A stretch of 50,073 nucleotides of DNA from Myxococcales bacterium FL481 (GTDB lineage: Bacteria; Myxococcota_A; Polyangia; Nannocystales; Nannocystaceae), in the NCBI GenBank assembly GCA_006508105.1, contig QKPP01000243.1:1-50073 (forward strand). Direction: 5' to 3'. The translations under genes were made by a program, and so were the position numbers. Below the pieces are notes generated by a model that worked only from the letters and a program-made list of their open reading frames with translations, had not been told where the DNA came from and searched no databases. Of the stretch, positions 25,784 to 34,206 are shown piece after piece (within the stretch, counting starts at the first letter, position 1; each line of letters starts with the position of its first letter).

Positions 25784-27073
25784 ATGGCTGCCCCGCCGAG
25801 CGATTCCCTGCGTTCTGCCGCCCTACGCGAACTGACGGCGCGCGGCTATTTCGAGCAAGCCTCGGATCTCGAGGTGCTCGACCAAAGCCTCGCCGACGGC
25901 ATGGTCACCGTGTATGTCGGGTACGACCCCACCGCGGACAGTCTGCACGTGGGTAGCTTGTTGACCATCATGGCGCTGCGAGTGCTGCAACGCCACGGCC
26001 ACCGCCCGCTGTGTCTCCTCGGCGGCGGCACGGCCCTCGTCGGCGATCCCTCGGGTCGCACAGAAACGCGGCGCATGCTCGACGCGGCCACCATCGCGGC
26101 CAACGGCGCGGCGTTCCAACGTCAGATCGCCAACTTCATCCACTTCGATCGCGGCGAGCCCAACGACGCTCTCATGCTCGACAACTCGGCTTGGTTGCTC
26201 GAACTCGGGTACCTGCAGTTCCTCCGCGACATCGGGCGCCACTTCACCGTCAACCGCATGATCGCGGCCAAGACCTATCGCGAGCGACTCGAGGGTGAAC
26301 TGCCACTGTCGTTTCTCGAGTTCAACTACCAACTACTGCAGGCCTACGACTTCATGCATCTGCACCGTGAGTTCGGCTGCACGCTGCAGCTGGGCGGGGC
26401 CGACCAATGGGGCAACATGGTCGCCGGCGTAGAGCTGATCCGACGCATGGCGGCCCACGGCGGCGACTCAGACTGCGATCGAGACGCGGTGCAATGCCTC
26501 ACGTTGCCGTTGTTGACCACTCGCGACGGCCGCAAAATGGGCAAAACGGAGCGCGGTGCGGTTTGGCTCGACCCGGAGAAGGTGTCGGCCTTCGACTACT
26601 ACCAGTACTGGATCAACTGCGACGACGATATGGTCGCCCAACTCCTGCGGTTGTTCACCGAGATTCCGCTCCCTGAGATCGCCGAGCTGACCGCCAACGA
26701 CGGCGCCGCGTTGCGAGAAGCGAAACGGCGACTCGCCTACGACGCCACGGCTTTGTTGCACGGGGCCGAAGCCGCGGAAAAAGCCGAGAAGGCCAGCCAG
26801 CAGGCGTTCGGCGGTGGAGACGATTGGAGCGCAGTCGCCAGCGTGGACGTTCCCGGGCCGTCGATCAAGCTCATCGACTTGGTCGTCCACGACAAGCTCG
26901 CAGCCTTTCGTTCCAAGCGAGATGCTCGCCAGCGCATTGAATCGGGCGCGGTGCGGCTCGACGGGGAACCGTGCACCGACCCCAATCGCGTGATCGAAGC
27001 CGAGGAATGTGGCCCCGCGGGGATACGTCTGCAGGCCGGGAAACGACGCCGTTTTCGAGTGGTCCTGTCGTGA
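25784..27073 (+). CDS. tyrS: Tyrosyl-tRNA synthetase
   Basis: This encodes 429 residues, usual for bacterial TyrS. It charges tRNA-Tyr. The ATP site shows VGYDPTADSLHVGSL (HIGH-type motif as H55-V-G-S) and the KMSKS-type loop GRKMGKTERG. The tyrosine pocket is seen in FNYQLLQAYDF and LQLGGADQWGNM. The C-terminal S4 domain (IKLIDLVVHDKLAAFRSKRD, RIESGAVRLDGE) binds the tRNA. ATG 25784 gives MAAPPSDSLR; an upstream alternative at 25748 lies inside the promoter. Its stop overlaps the following GTG by 4 nt. Confidence 0.96.
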   Translation: MAAPPSDSLRSAALRELTARGYFEQASDLEVLDQSLADGMVTVYVGYDPTADSLHVGSLLTIMALRVLQRHGHRPLCLLGGGTALVGDPSGRTETRRMLDAATIAANGAAFQRQIANFIHFDRGEPNDALMLDNSAWLLELGYLQFLRDIGRHFTVNRMIAAKTYRERLEGELPLSFLEFNYQLLQAYDFMHLHREFGCTLQLGGADQWGNMVAGVELIRRMAAHGGDSDCDRDAVQCLTLPLLTTRDGRKMGKTERGAVWLDPEKVSAFDYYQYWINCDDDMVAQLLRLFTEIPLPEIAELTANDGAALREAKRRLAYDATALLHGAEAAEKAEKASQQAFGGGDDWSAVASVDVPGPSIKLIDLVVHDKLAAFRSKRDARQRIESGAVRLDGEPCTDPNRVIEAEECGPAGIRLQAGKRRRFRVVLS

Positions 27074-27957
27074 CCGAAGACGCTCCCGCCTCGCGTCCGT
27101 CGCGGCGGCCGACCTTGGTCGTCGGAGCCGGGTTTTTGGGTGCTCGCGTGGCCGCGCGGCAGGCTGCCGATGCGGCGCACCCGGTCCTCGCGACGACCCG
27201 CAGTGGCCACTGGTCCGGGCCATCCGACCCACCGCCGGGGGTGACGTTACAGCGACTCAACATCATCGAAGACTCGGACGACGTCATCCAACGGACCGTC
27301 TCCGAAGTCGGAGCCGCGGTGATCTGCGTGGCCACCGGTGGTCATCAAGACCGCGAGCAGCTCTACATCGCGGGTGCCCGTCGCGTCGTCGCCTCGTTGA
27401 ATGGAAACGAGTGTCGACGTGTGGTGTACGTCTCCTCGACGTCGGCGCTGGCCGACCGCGACGGTCCCGTGGACGAGCTCGCCACGGCCTGGCCCACCAG
27501 CGCGCGCGGCCGAGTGCAACGCGAGGCCGAACAAGCTGTCCAGCAGGCGGCGCAAGCCCACGGCATCCCCTGCCTGGTGCTCCGGCTGGGCGGTCTGTAC
27601 GGCCCGGGGCGAGGCATCGGCCGCATCTACCGTCAACGTCGACCCGACGCGATGCCCGGTGACGGCTGGCAGGCGACCAACCTCATCCACGTCGAGGACG
27701 CGGCGACCGCGGTGCTGGCGGCATTGGCAGCCCCCAGCGAGGTTGAGGGCATCGTACATGTCTGTGACGACGACCATCGCCCCCGGCGTGCACTGTACGA
27801 GCGTGCGGCGTTGTGTCGCGGCCGTCCGCCCCCGCGCTGGGAACAACCGCAGCCGGTGAATCAAGCACCGCGCGGCAAGATCGTCGAGAACAACAAGCTC
27901 AAGCGGCTGCTCGGCGTGCAGCTCGCCTTCCCGTGTCACGTGGTCGAGCTGGACTGA
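27070..27957 (+). CDS. NAD(P)-dependent epimerase/dehydratase-like protein
   Basis: A 295-residue Rossmann-fold protein coupled to tyrS by GTGA overlap. The nucleotide loop LVVGAGFLGARVA has the G-x-G-x2-G pattern, the catalytic region has VYVSSTSALAD and later RLGGLYGPGRGIGRIYRQR, and the substrate-side motif NLIHVEDAATAVLAAL is present. The Tyr-x3-Lys pair of classical short-chain dehydrogenases is not clear, so it belongs with YeeZ-like, possibly atypical, members. Substrate unknown; the link to TyrS is positional only. Confidence 0.8.
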   Translation: MTEDAPASRPSRRPTLVVGAGFLGARVAARQAADAAHPVLATTRSGHWSGPSDPPPGVTLQRLNIIEDSDDVIQRTVSEVGAAVICVATGGHQDREQLYIAGARRVVASLNGNECRRVVYVSSTSALADRDGPVDELATAWPTSARGRVQREAEQAVQQAAQAHGIPCLVLRLGGLYGPGRGIGRIYRQRRPDAMPGDGWQATNLIHVEDAATAVLAALAAPSEVEGIVHVCDDDHRPRRALYERAALCRGRPPPRWEQPQPVNQAPRGKIVENNKLKRLLGVQLAFPCHVVELD

Positions 27958-28170
27958 CGTCGCGCCGGTGGGTGTCGGAACGGGTGGCGGCGAGCCGCGG
28001 GTCGGTTCGAACCCGGTCCACGGCGTCAGGCTCGCCGCGCCTCCACGGTGGACTGGCAACTCCCGCCCCCACCGCGCGATGCCCCTCCAGGGTCGCCAAT
28101 CGCCTTGCTACTGCCCGTGGACACCAGTTGAGAGCCGCGCGACTCCCGACCCCTTGCGCGACGAAGCGCC

Positions 28171-29172
28171 GTGGTTAAACCGATGGGCATCGTGTTGCAG
28201 ACATCCGTATTTCCCGTCGTGGACGCGCTGGCGCCTCTCGCTTCCTCGGACCACGGCGTTGCGACGCTCGATATGGGCGAGCTGCAGCGCGACCTCGAGA
28301 CGCTCGCATCCGAGGCGCTGTCCGCGCAAATGGCCGGGTTATCGCTCGCGGCCGCGGTGCATGACGAGCGCTTCCCTGCCCTTCGTGAGTTCCACCGCGA
28401 TCTGCGTGACACGTTGTTCGTCGAAGTGCCGCGCGACATGGCCGGCTGGGTCCAGCAGCTGCAGCAACCCGACTCACAGGCCACTCGCGGGGTCTCGGGG
28501 TTCTACGATCGGCTGTTTGAACACGCGTACTCGCCGGACGCCGCGAGCCCGCTATTTCGCCCGGGCGGCGATGATCCGGCGGCGTTATCGTCCGCCCTCG
28601 CGCGACTGCTGCTGTTCGAGGCGGTCCGACTGCGACTCCTGGTCGCGGCCTGGAGCTCGCACGAGTACGAGAGCCTGGGAGGAGAAGAAACGGATATCGA
28701 CGCCATCGCCTGCGCTGAGACCGAGGCGCTGCTGTCGGAGCCGTCCCTGGACGATCCCCACGTTCGTCCTCTGCCGGTGATGATGGCCTCGGCCTCGATC
28801 GCGCTGGCCCGCGACGCGGCCGATCGCGCGGATCTGCTGCGCGGCGTAGGAGAAGACGAACGCGAGCGACTCCGCATGCGTGCTCGCCTTCGCGCGGCAC
28901 TGCGAGAACTCCGGTTGCCAGAGGCAGTGCTGCTGGAAAACGCGCTGGCCAGCCTCACCGGAGACCACCGGGTCGAGCTCACCGAGCTCCAGGCGGACCG
29001 CCCGGTCGCGTTGGAAGGCCTGTCACGCCAGGCGATGGACCAGCGGATCTCTCGGGGCCGACGCGCCCTCGCCAAAGCACGGCGCTACTGGCCCAGCCGT
29101 CGTAAGCCCGCCCTCTACGACATGATCCGCGAGCGGTCGAGCGCCGACCCGGCGACGGCGGACCCCAAATAG
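28171..29172 (+). CDS. Unknown soluble protein with basic C-terminus
   Basis: A 333-residue, largely helical protein; start GTG 28171 or ATG 28183. I recognise no family. The middle is Leu/Ala/Glu-rich (LARLLLFEAVRLRLLVAAWSS). Near the end, LEGLSRQAMDQRISRGRRAL then ARRYWPSRRK is loosely like a sigma-factor region 4 helix-turn-helix, but no other sigma region is present and I do not rely on it. The preceding 213 nt hold no other gene; the following repeats begin 79 nt downstream. Confidence 0.55.
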   Translation: MVKPMGIVLQTSVFPVVDALAPLASSDHGVATLDMGELQRDLETLASEALSAQMAGLSLAAAVHDERFPALREFHRDLRDTLFVEVPRDMAGWVQQLQQPDSQATRGVSGFYDRLFEHAYSPDAASPLFRPGGDDPAALSSALARLLLFEAVRLRLLVAAWSSHEYESLGGEETDIDAIACAETEALLSEPSLDDPHVRPLPVMMASASIALARDAADRADLLRGVGEDERERLRMRARLRAALRELRLPEAVLLENALASLTGDHRVELTELQADRPVALEGLSRQAMDQRISRGRRALAKARRYWPSRRKPALYDMIRERSSADPATADPK

Positions 29173-29251
29173 GTCGCGCCCACGGGCCCCGCATCGAACG
29201 AGAGCCCTCGACCGGAGAGCCCTCGCTCTCGATCAAAAGGCCATCGACCAA

Positions 29252-29377
29252 GACGAACAACTGGTGACGAACAGCCGGCGACGAACAACCGGCGACGAAC
29301 AGCCGGCGACGAGGAACCGGTGACGAACAGCCGGCGACGAAGAACCGGTGACGAACAGCCGGCGACGAAGAACCGGC
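29252..29377. repeat. 14-bp tandem repeat, nine copies
   Basis: Nine head-to-tail units based on GACGAACAGCCGGC, with no spacer. From the second copy on, a conserved unit (GACGAACAGCCGGC) alternates with a variable one (GACGAACAACCGGC, GACGAGGAACCGGT, GACGAAGAACCGGT or ...GGC), giving a 28-bp higher-order period. It ends 2 nt before the SET gene stop. Confidence 0.9.
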
Positions 29378-29379
29378 GG

Positions 29380-29709
29380 CTAGTAGAATTCGAACGACGA
29401 GTCGCCGTAGTCGAACGTGATCTCTTCGTCGGGACGGATCCGACGCCGAGCGTAGAGCACGTAGCCGTCGAACTCCGCATTGGGGCGCCGCGAGTGGTTG
29501 AGGAAGCGCAGCGCGTTTCGGCCACTGCGTCCCTCAGACTCGGATACCCACAGCACGTGACTTCCGTTGCGTCGCGCCTGTGGGCCTTTGTACTCGCCGA
29601 TCGGTTCCCCCCGGGAAATCTCACGCTTGGCGAAGACCCCCTTGCCGTGCACCGAGGACTCGGCGACATAGATCACGGTTCGTAAGTGGGGGAACTCGGC
29701 TAGATTCAC
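29380..29709 (-). CDS. Small SET-domain protein
   Basis: This encodes 109 residues forming just a SET core. Visible motifs are VHGKGVFAKREISRGEPIGEY, GRNALRFLNHSRRPNAEFDG (the RFxNHS..PN block that binds S-adenosylmethionine) and EEITFDYG. SET enzymes methylate protein lysines; bacterial ones are uncommon and have few known targets. The post-SET region is absent. Its ATG overlaps the end of the DAHP synthase gene by 4 nt, so it is the last gene of a three-gene unit. Confidence 0.85.
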   Translation of the reverse strand: MNLAEFPHLRTVIYVAESSVHGKGVFAKREISRGEPIGEYKGPQARRNGSHVLWVSESEGRSGRNALRFLNHSRRPNAEFDGYVLYARRRIRPDEEITFDYGDSSFEFY

Positions 29710-31124
29710 GCGCCGGCCTCTTCCTGATGCAAGTGGACGATCTGCAGGGCGAGCTCCAGCGCCTGCTCGCAGTTGAGCCGCGGATCCACGTGCGAACGAT
29801 AAGCCCGCTGCAATCCCGCCTCGTCAATGCCACGGGCGCCGCCGATGCACTCGGTCACATCGTCGCCGGTCAGCTCGAGGTGAACGCCGCCAAGGTGCGA
29901 TCCGAGGTCGCGGTGGATCTCGAACGCCCGACGCAGCTCGGTGAAAATGCGCTCGAACCGTCGCGTTTTGTAGCCCGACTTGGTGCTCTCGGTGTTGCCG
30001 TGCATGGGGTCGCTAACCCACAACACGGTACGCCCCGACCGCTTCACCGCGTCGAGGAGAGGCGGCAACCGGGCGTCGATCTTATCCGAACCCAGACGGT
30101 GGATGAGGGTGATCCGCCCCGGCTCGTTGTCGGGATCGAGGACGTCGAGTAGCGGCAGCAGATCGTCCGGATCCACCGACGGGCCGACCTTGATGCCCAG
30201 CGGATTTTGGATGCCACGGCAGTACTCGACGTGCGCTCCGTCGAGGCCGGCGGTGCGCATCCCGATCCAGGGCATGTGCGTCGACAAGTTGAACCATCCC
30301 GAACGCCGCGGGACCTCGCGGGTCAGCGCCGACTCATAGTGCAAGTGAAGCGCCTCGTGAGAGGTCGCCATGCTGATCTGACTGAGCACGTCCGCCGGCC
30401 CGTGTTGCAGCGAGTCGATGAACCGCAGGGCGTCGAGCACTGAACGCGAGATCTTTTCGTACTCGTGGCGCAATTCCGAGTGCTCCACAAAGCCTAGGTT
30501 CCACGTCGCCAACTGGTGCAAGTCGGTGAAGCCGCCGTCGATGAGACCGCGCACGAAGTTGAGGGTCGCGGCCGCGTGGTAGTAGCCGGACAGCAAGCGC
30601 TGCGGATCGGGAATGCGCGCCTCCGCGGTGAAGGCCGGCGCGTTGACATTGTCCCCGCGATAGCTGGGCAAGGTCAGGCCGTTGCGCGTTTCGAGGTCGG
30701 CCGAGCGCGGCTTGGCGTACTGCCCCGCCATTCGACCCACGCGAACCACCGGACGGTTCAGCCCGTAGACCAAGACCAGACTCATCTGCAGCAAGACCTT
30801 GAGCAACGCGGCGATGCGGGGGGATTCGCAGCCGTCGAACGACTCGGCACAGTCACCGCCTTGCAGCACAAACGCCTTGCCGGCGGCGGCATGGGCGAGC
30901 TGCTCTTTGAGCGTCAAGACCTCGCCCGAGGTCACCAACGGGGGCAAGGTGCCGAGCTTCCCCAGCACGCGATCGAGCGCTTCTGCCTCGGGATACTTCG
31001 GCAGTTGCAGCGCCGGCCGACTGCGCCAACTGTCGGGACGCCAAGCCGCAGTACCGCGCGCATCGGCACGCGGCGACGCAACCGGGTTGTCAACGGGGCT
31101 TACGGTCCTCACTCCAGTGATCAT
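29706..31124 (-). CDS. 3-deoxy-D-arabino-heptulosonate 7-phosphate synthase, class II
   Basis: This encodes 472 residues, the usual class II length (AroG of Mycobacterium or plant type). It joins phosphoenolpyruvate and erythrose 4-phosphate as the first step of the shikimate pathway. Family marks are FVLQGGDCAESF (metal ligand C92), RVGRMAGQYAKPRS, NPLGIKVGPSVDPDDL, LWVSDPMHGNT, LGGVHLELTGDDVTECIGG and DPRLNCEQALELA. ATG 31124 overlaps the end of the DUF885 gene. No other shikimate gene is near. Confidence 0.95.
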   Translation of the reverse strand: MITGVRTVSPVDNPVASPRADARGTAAWRPDSWRSRPALQLPKYPEAEALDRVLGKLGTLPPLVTSGEVLTLKEQLAHAAAGKAFVLQGGDCAESFDGCESPRIAALLKVLLQMSLVLVYGLNRPVVRVGRMAGQYAKPRSADLETRNGLTLPSYRGDNVNAPAFTAEARIPDPQRLLSGYYHAAATLNFVRGLIDGGFTDLHQLATWNLGFVEHSELRHEYEKISRSVLDALRFIDSLQHGPADVLSQISMATSHEALHLHYESALTREVPRRSGWFNLSTHMPWIGMRTAGLDGAHVEYCRGIQNPLGIKVGPSVDPDDLLPLLDVLDPDNEPGRITLIHRLGSDKIDARLPPLLDAVKRSGRTVLWVSDPMHGNTESTKSGYKTRRFERIFTELRRAFEIHRDLGSHLGGVHLELTGDDVTECIGGARGIDEAGLQRAYRSHVDPRLNCEQALELALQIVHLHQEEAGA

Positions 31125-33001
31125 GACGATGTCGGGCTTTCTGGTTGGGGTGTCGATCGGCTCGCCGTGTCGGCGATGTAGCGCTGCACCTCTTGCTCGA
31201 GGATGGGCAGGGGCACCGCGCCGTTCCTCAGTAGCACATCGTGGAACCGGCGGATGTCAAACTGTGCACCCAGCGCGGTCTCGGCCTCGCGCCGCAGCCG
31301 TCGGATGGTCAGTTCCCCCATTTTGTACGAGAGCGCCTGGCCCGGCCAGGAGATGTAGCGATCGACCTCGGTGTGGATGTCGTGCAAAGACAACGCCGTG
31401 TGCTCAGCCATGTACGTCACGGCCTGCTCGCGACTCCAGTGCATCGCGTGAATGCCCGTATCGACCACCAGGCGGCACGCCCGCCACATCTCGAACGTCA
31501 GGCGGCCGAAGTTGGCGTACGGGTCAGCGTAGAACCCGGCCTCGAGGCCCAGCCGCTCCGCGTAGAGGGCCCACCCCTCACCAAACGCGGAGAGGTACAA
31601 GAAGCGCCGAAACGGAGGCAGATCATGGAGTTCTCGCGCCAAAGAAATCTGTAGGTGATGACCCGGTACCGCCTCATGCAACGTCAGCGCTTCGAGCGTG
31701 TAGAGCGGCCGACTCTCGAGGGCGTACGTGTTGACCCAGTAGTAGCCCGGCTCGCCACTGCCGGGGGCGGGATCGATGTAGCGCCCACTTGTGTACTTCG
31801 GCGCCAAGTGGTCCGGCACGGGTGCGACGCCGTACGGGAGCCGAGGCAAGTGCCCGAACAGTCGCGGCAGCGCGGCGTCCATGCGTTTGGCTAGGTACGA
31901 GGCTTCGCGAAGGAGTTGCTCAGGAGTTTCCGCGTAGAACCGCGGATCGGTGCGCAGGTGTTGCAAGAACGCCGCTAAGTCGCCCCCGAAGCCGACCTGC
32001 TGCATCACCGCGTGCATCTCACCCAAGATCCGCCTCACCTCGGCCAGCCCGATCTGGTGAACCTCGGCCGCGGTGAGTTCGAGCGTGGTGAACTGCCGGA
32101 TGAGATGAGCGTAGTAGGCATCCCCATCGGGCAGCTCCGAGGCCCCGATCGATGCGCGAGCCCCCGGCCGGTACTCGTCGCGCATAAACGCGGCGAACGT
32201 CTGGTAGGCGGGCACGACCGCCTCGGTGATGGCGGCCCGCACCAAGCTACGCAACCGCTGTTGCTCCTCGCCCGGCATGCGCTCCGGGAGCTCCGCGAGC
32301 GGCTGCCAAAACACGCTGGCCTCCGGATCGTCGACGATGTGAGCGGTGATGGTCAGATCGTAGCCCTCGAGCACGACGGCGGGCAGCACCATCCCACGAG
32401 CGACACCGCGACGCAGCCGCGCGGTTGCCTGCGCAGCGTACCGAGGAAAAGCCCGCAGACGATCTGCGTAGTCTTCCCCGTCGCGACCGGTCTGGATGAC
32501 CGTTCGTGGGGCCATATGGGCGAACTCGATGTGAAAGCCAGAGCCGGTGGTCAACGCCATCTCGTGGGCCCCGAACTCGTACTCGGCCAAGCGATCCGTG
32601 AGCTGTCGCCGAAAGATGTGGTGGCTGATCTGATCCGTACGAGACAACGACGCGACGTCGATCGCGTCGAGTCGCGTGAGGAGCCCCCGAGCGTCGTTCA
32701 TCTGGCGCAGCGTCGCGGTTTCACTGAGATCGGCAAGCTGAGCGGCGAAGCGGGAATCGCCGACCGACGATGCAAACAGCGGGTCGTCGGCGAGACGAGA
32801 CGCCCACGCCTCGGCGAACAGGCGATGCAACGCCTCGGACGAATCGGTGGGAGCGGGCGGGTTGTCGCGCACCGCGGCCGGGGTCAGGGGCCCCCCAGCC
32901 ACACAAGCCAGTAGCTGCCCGGCGACAAGGGCTCCCGCAAGCAGCACGATTCGAGAGGCGGAAAAGCGAACACGGGCGGGTCGTCGTGCGAACTGAAGCA
33001 T
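31121..33001 (-). CDS. DUF885 family metallopeptidase-like lipoprotein
   Basis: A 626-residue protein with a basic, hydrophobic front and a lipobox ending at C33 (AGQLLAC), so probably a periplasmic or outer-membrane lipoprotein. The DUF885 family is helical and resembles M3/M32 peptidases; the motif HEAVPGHHLQISLA corresponds to HExxH-type zinc binding, and FGEGWALYAERLG contains the further glutamate. Other blocks are PGYYWVNTYAL and SWPGQALSYKMGELTI. Whether it cuts peptides is unproven. ATG 33001 is chosen because the frame upstream is low-complexity Arg/Pro. It begins a DUF885-DAHP synthase-SET transcription unit. Confidence 0.85.
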   Translation of the reverse strand: MLQFARRPARVRFSASRIVLLAGALVAGQLLACVAGGPLTPAAVRDNPPAPTDSSEALHRLFAEAWASRLADDPLFASSVGDSRFAAQLADLSETATLRQMNDARGLLTRLDAIDVASLSRTDQISHHIFRRQLTDRLAEYEFGAHEMALTTGSGFHIEFAHMAPRTVIQTGRDGEDYADRLRAFPRYAAQATARLRRGVARGMVLPAVVLEGYDLTITAHIVDDPEASVFWQPLAELPERMPGEEQQRLRSLVRAAITEAVVPAYQTFAAFMRDEYRPGARASIGASELPDGDAYYAHLIRQFTTLELTAAEVHQIGLAEVRRILGEMHAVMQQVGFGGDLAAFLQHLRTDPRFYAETPEQLLREASYLAKRMDAALPRLFGHLPRLPYGVAPVPDHLAPKYTSGRYIDPAPGSGEPGYYWVNTYALESRPLYTLEALTLHEAVPGHHLQISLARELHDLPPFRRFLYLSAFGEGWALYAERLGLEAGFYADPYANFGRLTFEMWRACRLVVDTGIHAMHWSREQAVTYMAEHTALSLHDIHTEVDRYISWPGQALSYKMGELTIRRLRREAETALGAQFDIRRFHDVLLRNGAVPLPILEQEVQRYIADTASRSTPQPESPTSS

Positions 33002-33098
33002 GGGACGGTTGGTGAGAGGCAAACGAAAATCGGGTCGTGACGACCGGCCGCGCCGTCCGCAGCCGGGCTGGCGATGGTGAGCTCGTACGGTCCGTTCG

Positions 33099-34130
33099 CT
33101 AGGGACCCGCTTCGGTGGGGTAGCCCAGCTCGATCCAGAGGTCGAGGCCCTCGTCGAGCACGCGCACTTGAGAGTAGCCCGCGGCGAACAATGCGTCGGC
33201 CGCGGCCTCCGAGGCGGCGTGGGGACAGCCACAGTAGGTCACGATCCAAACGTCCGTAGGCAACTGATCGAGATAGTCAGAAACGGCGTAGAACGGCACC
33301 GAGACGGCCCCTTGGATGTGGCCGCCCACGTAGTCACCGGGCGCCCGTGCATCGATGACAATAAACGACTCGGCGGCGTCGTACGCCCGCTTGAGCTGCT
33401 CCACCGAAATGAAGCGATCGCTGAGACCGAACTCGAGCGGCGGCAGACCACCTGGGTTGAGCAGCGCATCGCTGATATCCATCGACGGCAGGGCCGGCGT
33501 GGAACCGTCGAGGGGCCGTTGCCACGAGCGAATCAACGCCACCACGTCGTCGATTTGCGACGCATTGAGGGTCGTCTCAAACGCGGGCATCGGCGTGCCG
33601 GCCCGACCTTTGGCGACAGCGTAACGCAGATAGCCATCGCTGGCATCGGCCAGAAAGCCCGGGTCCGCCAGACTCATGTAGGTTGAGCCCGCCCCACGCG
33701 GGCCGTGGCAGTGTTCGCAGTGCACGGCGTACACGGCCTCGCCCAACCCGGGTTGACCCATTCCTGCCTCGGTACCGAGCGACAGATTCGGCCGGGTCTG
33801 CCAGCTGCGCATCAACGCCACGAGCCCGGCCACACCGGCGTCATCCAGCGGCCCGCCCCATTCTAAGCCCCAACCGGACATCGGCGTGCCCTGGCGTCCG
33901 CGAACGATGGCGCGACGGAGCAGTTGATCGCTGGCCGCCGCGAGAAAATCCGGGTGGGCCAACGCGTTGGCCCCGTCGGCGACGTACCCTTGCCCCTCGT
34001 CTCCGTGGCACAGCGCGCAGTACAGCGCGTAATCACGGCGGGCCGGCTCGAGGTCGGGAGCTGCGTCCTCGGTCGCCTCGCACGAGACCAAGACCGCGCC
34101 GAGCCAGGCGATGCGGTGGACGGCTCGCAT
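33099..34130 (-). CDS. Dihaem cytochrome c-rhodanese fusion lipoprotein
   Basis: This encodes 343 residues. The signal ends at C17 (AVLVSC), so it is probably a lipoprotein. Two cytochrome c domains follow: haem motif CALCH (38-42) with GRQGTPM as likely distal Met, and CEHCH (138-142) with GRAGTPM. A rhodanese domain comes last (about 235-343), with FIVIDARAPGDYVGGHIQGA and active-site C300 in TYCGCPH. It may link electron transfer to sulfur handling. ATG 34130 starts 76 nt after the selenoprotein gene; an ATG at 34217 would overlap that gene but hides the signal peptide. Confidence 0.88.
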   Translation of the reverse strand: MRAVHRIAWLGAVLVSCEATEDAAPDLEPARRDYALYCALCHGDEGQGYVADGANALAHPDFLAAASDQLLRRAIVRGRQGTPMSGWGLEWGGPLDDAGVAGLVALMRSWQTRPNLSLGTEAGMGQPGLGEAVYAVHCEHCHGPRGAGSTYMSLADPGFLADASDGYLRYAVAKGRAGTPMPAFETTLNASQIDDVVALIRSWQRPLDGSTPALPSMDISDALLNPGGLPPLEFGLSDRFISVEQLKRAYDAAESFIVIDARAPGDYVGGHIQGAVSVPFYAVSDYLDQLPTDVWIVTYCGCPHAASEAAADALFAAGYSQVRVLDEGLDLWIELGYPTEAGP

Positions 34131-34206
34131 GCCCCCGCGTCGACCGACGACGGGTCTCACCGTCGGTTCTTCCAACCCGCCCCGGGGCACGTCGCTGCTG
34201 GGCGGA

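Noticed and set aside
27995..28030. tRNA T-arm-like sequence (GGTTCGAACCC)
   Set aside because: The 17-nt arm can pair, but the expected 5' acceptor strand, D-arm and anticodon arm are not found upstream on the plus strand, and the minus-strand version does not pair. It is probably a chance palindrome.
29252..29377. CRISPR array
   Set aside because: The units are 14 bp head-to-tail without unique spacers, and no cas gene is near.
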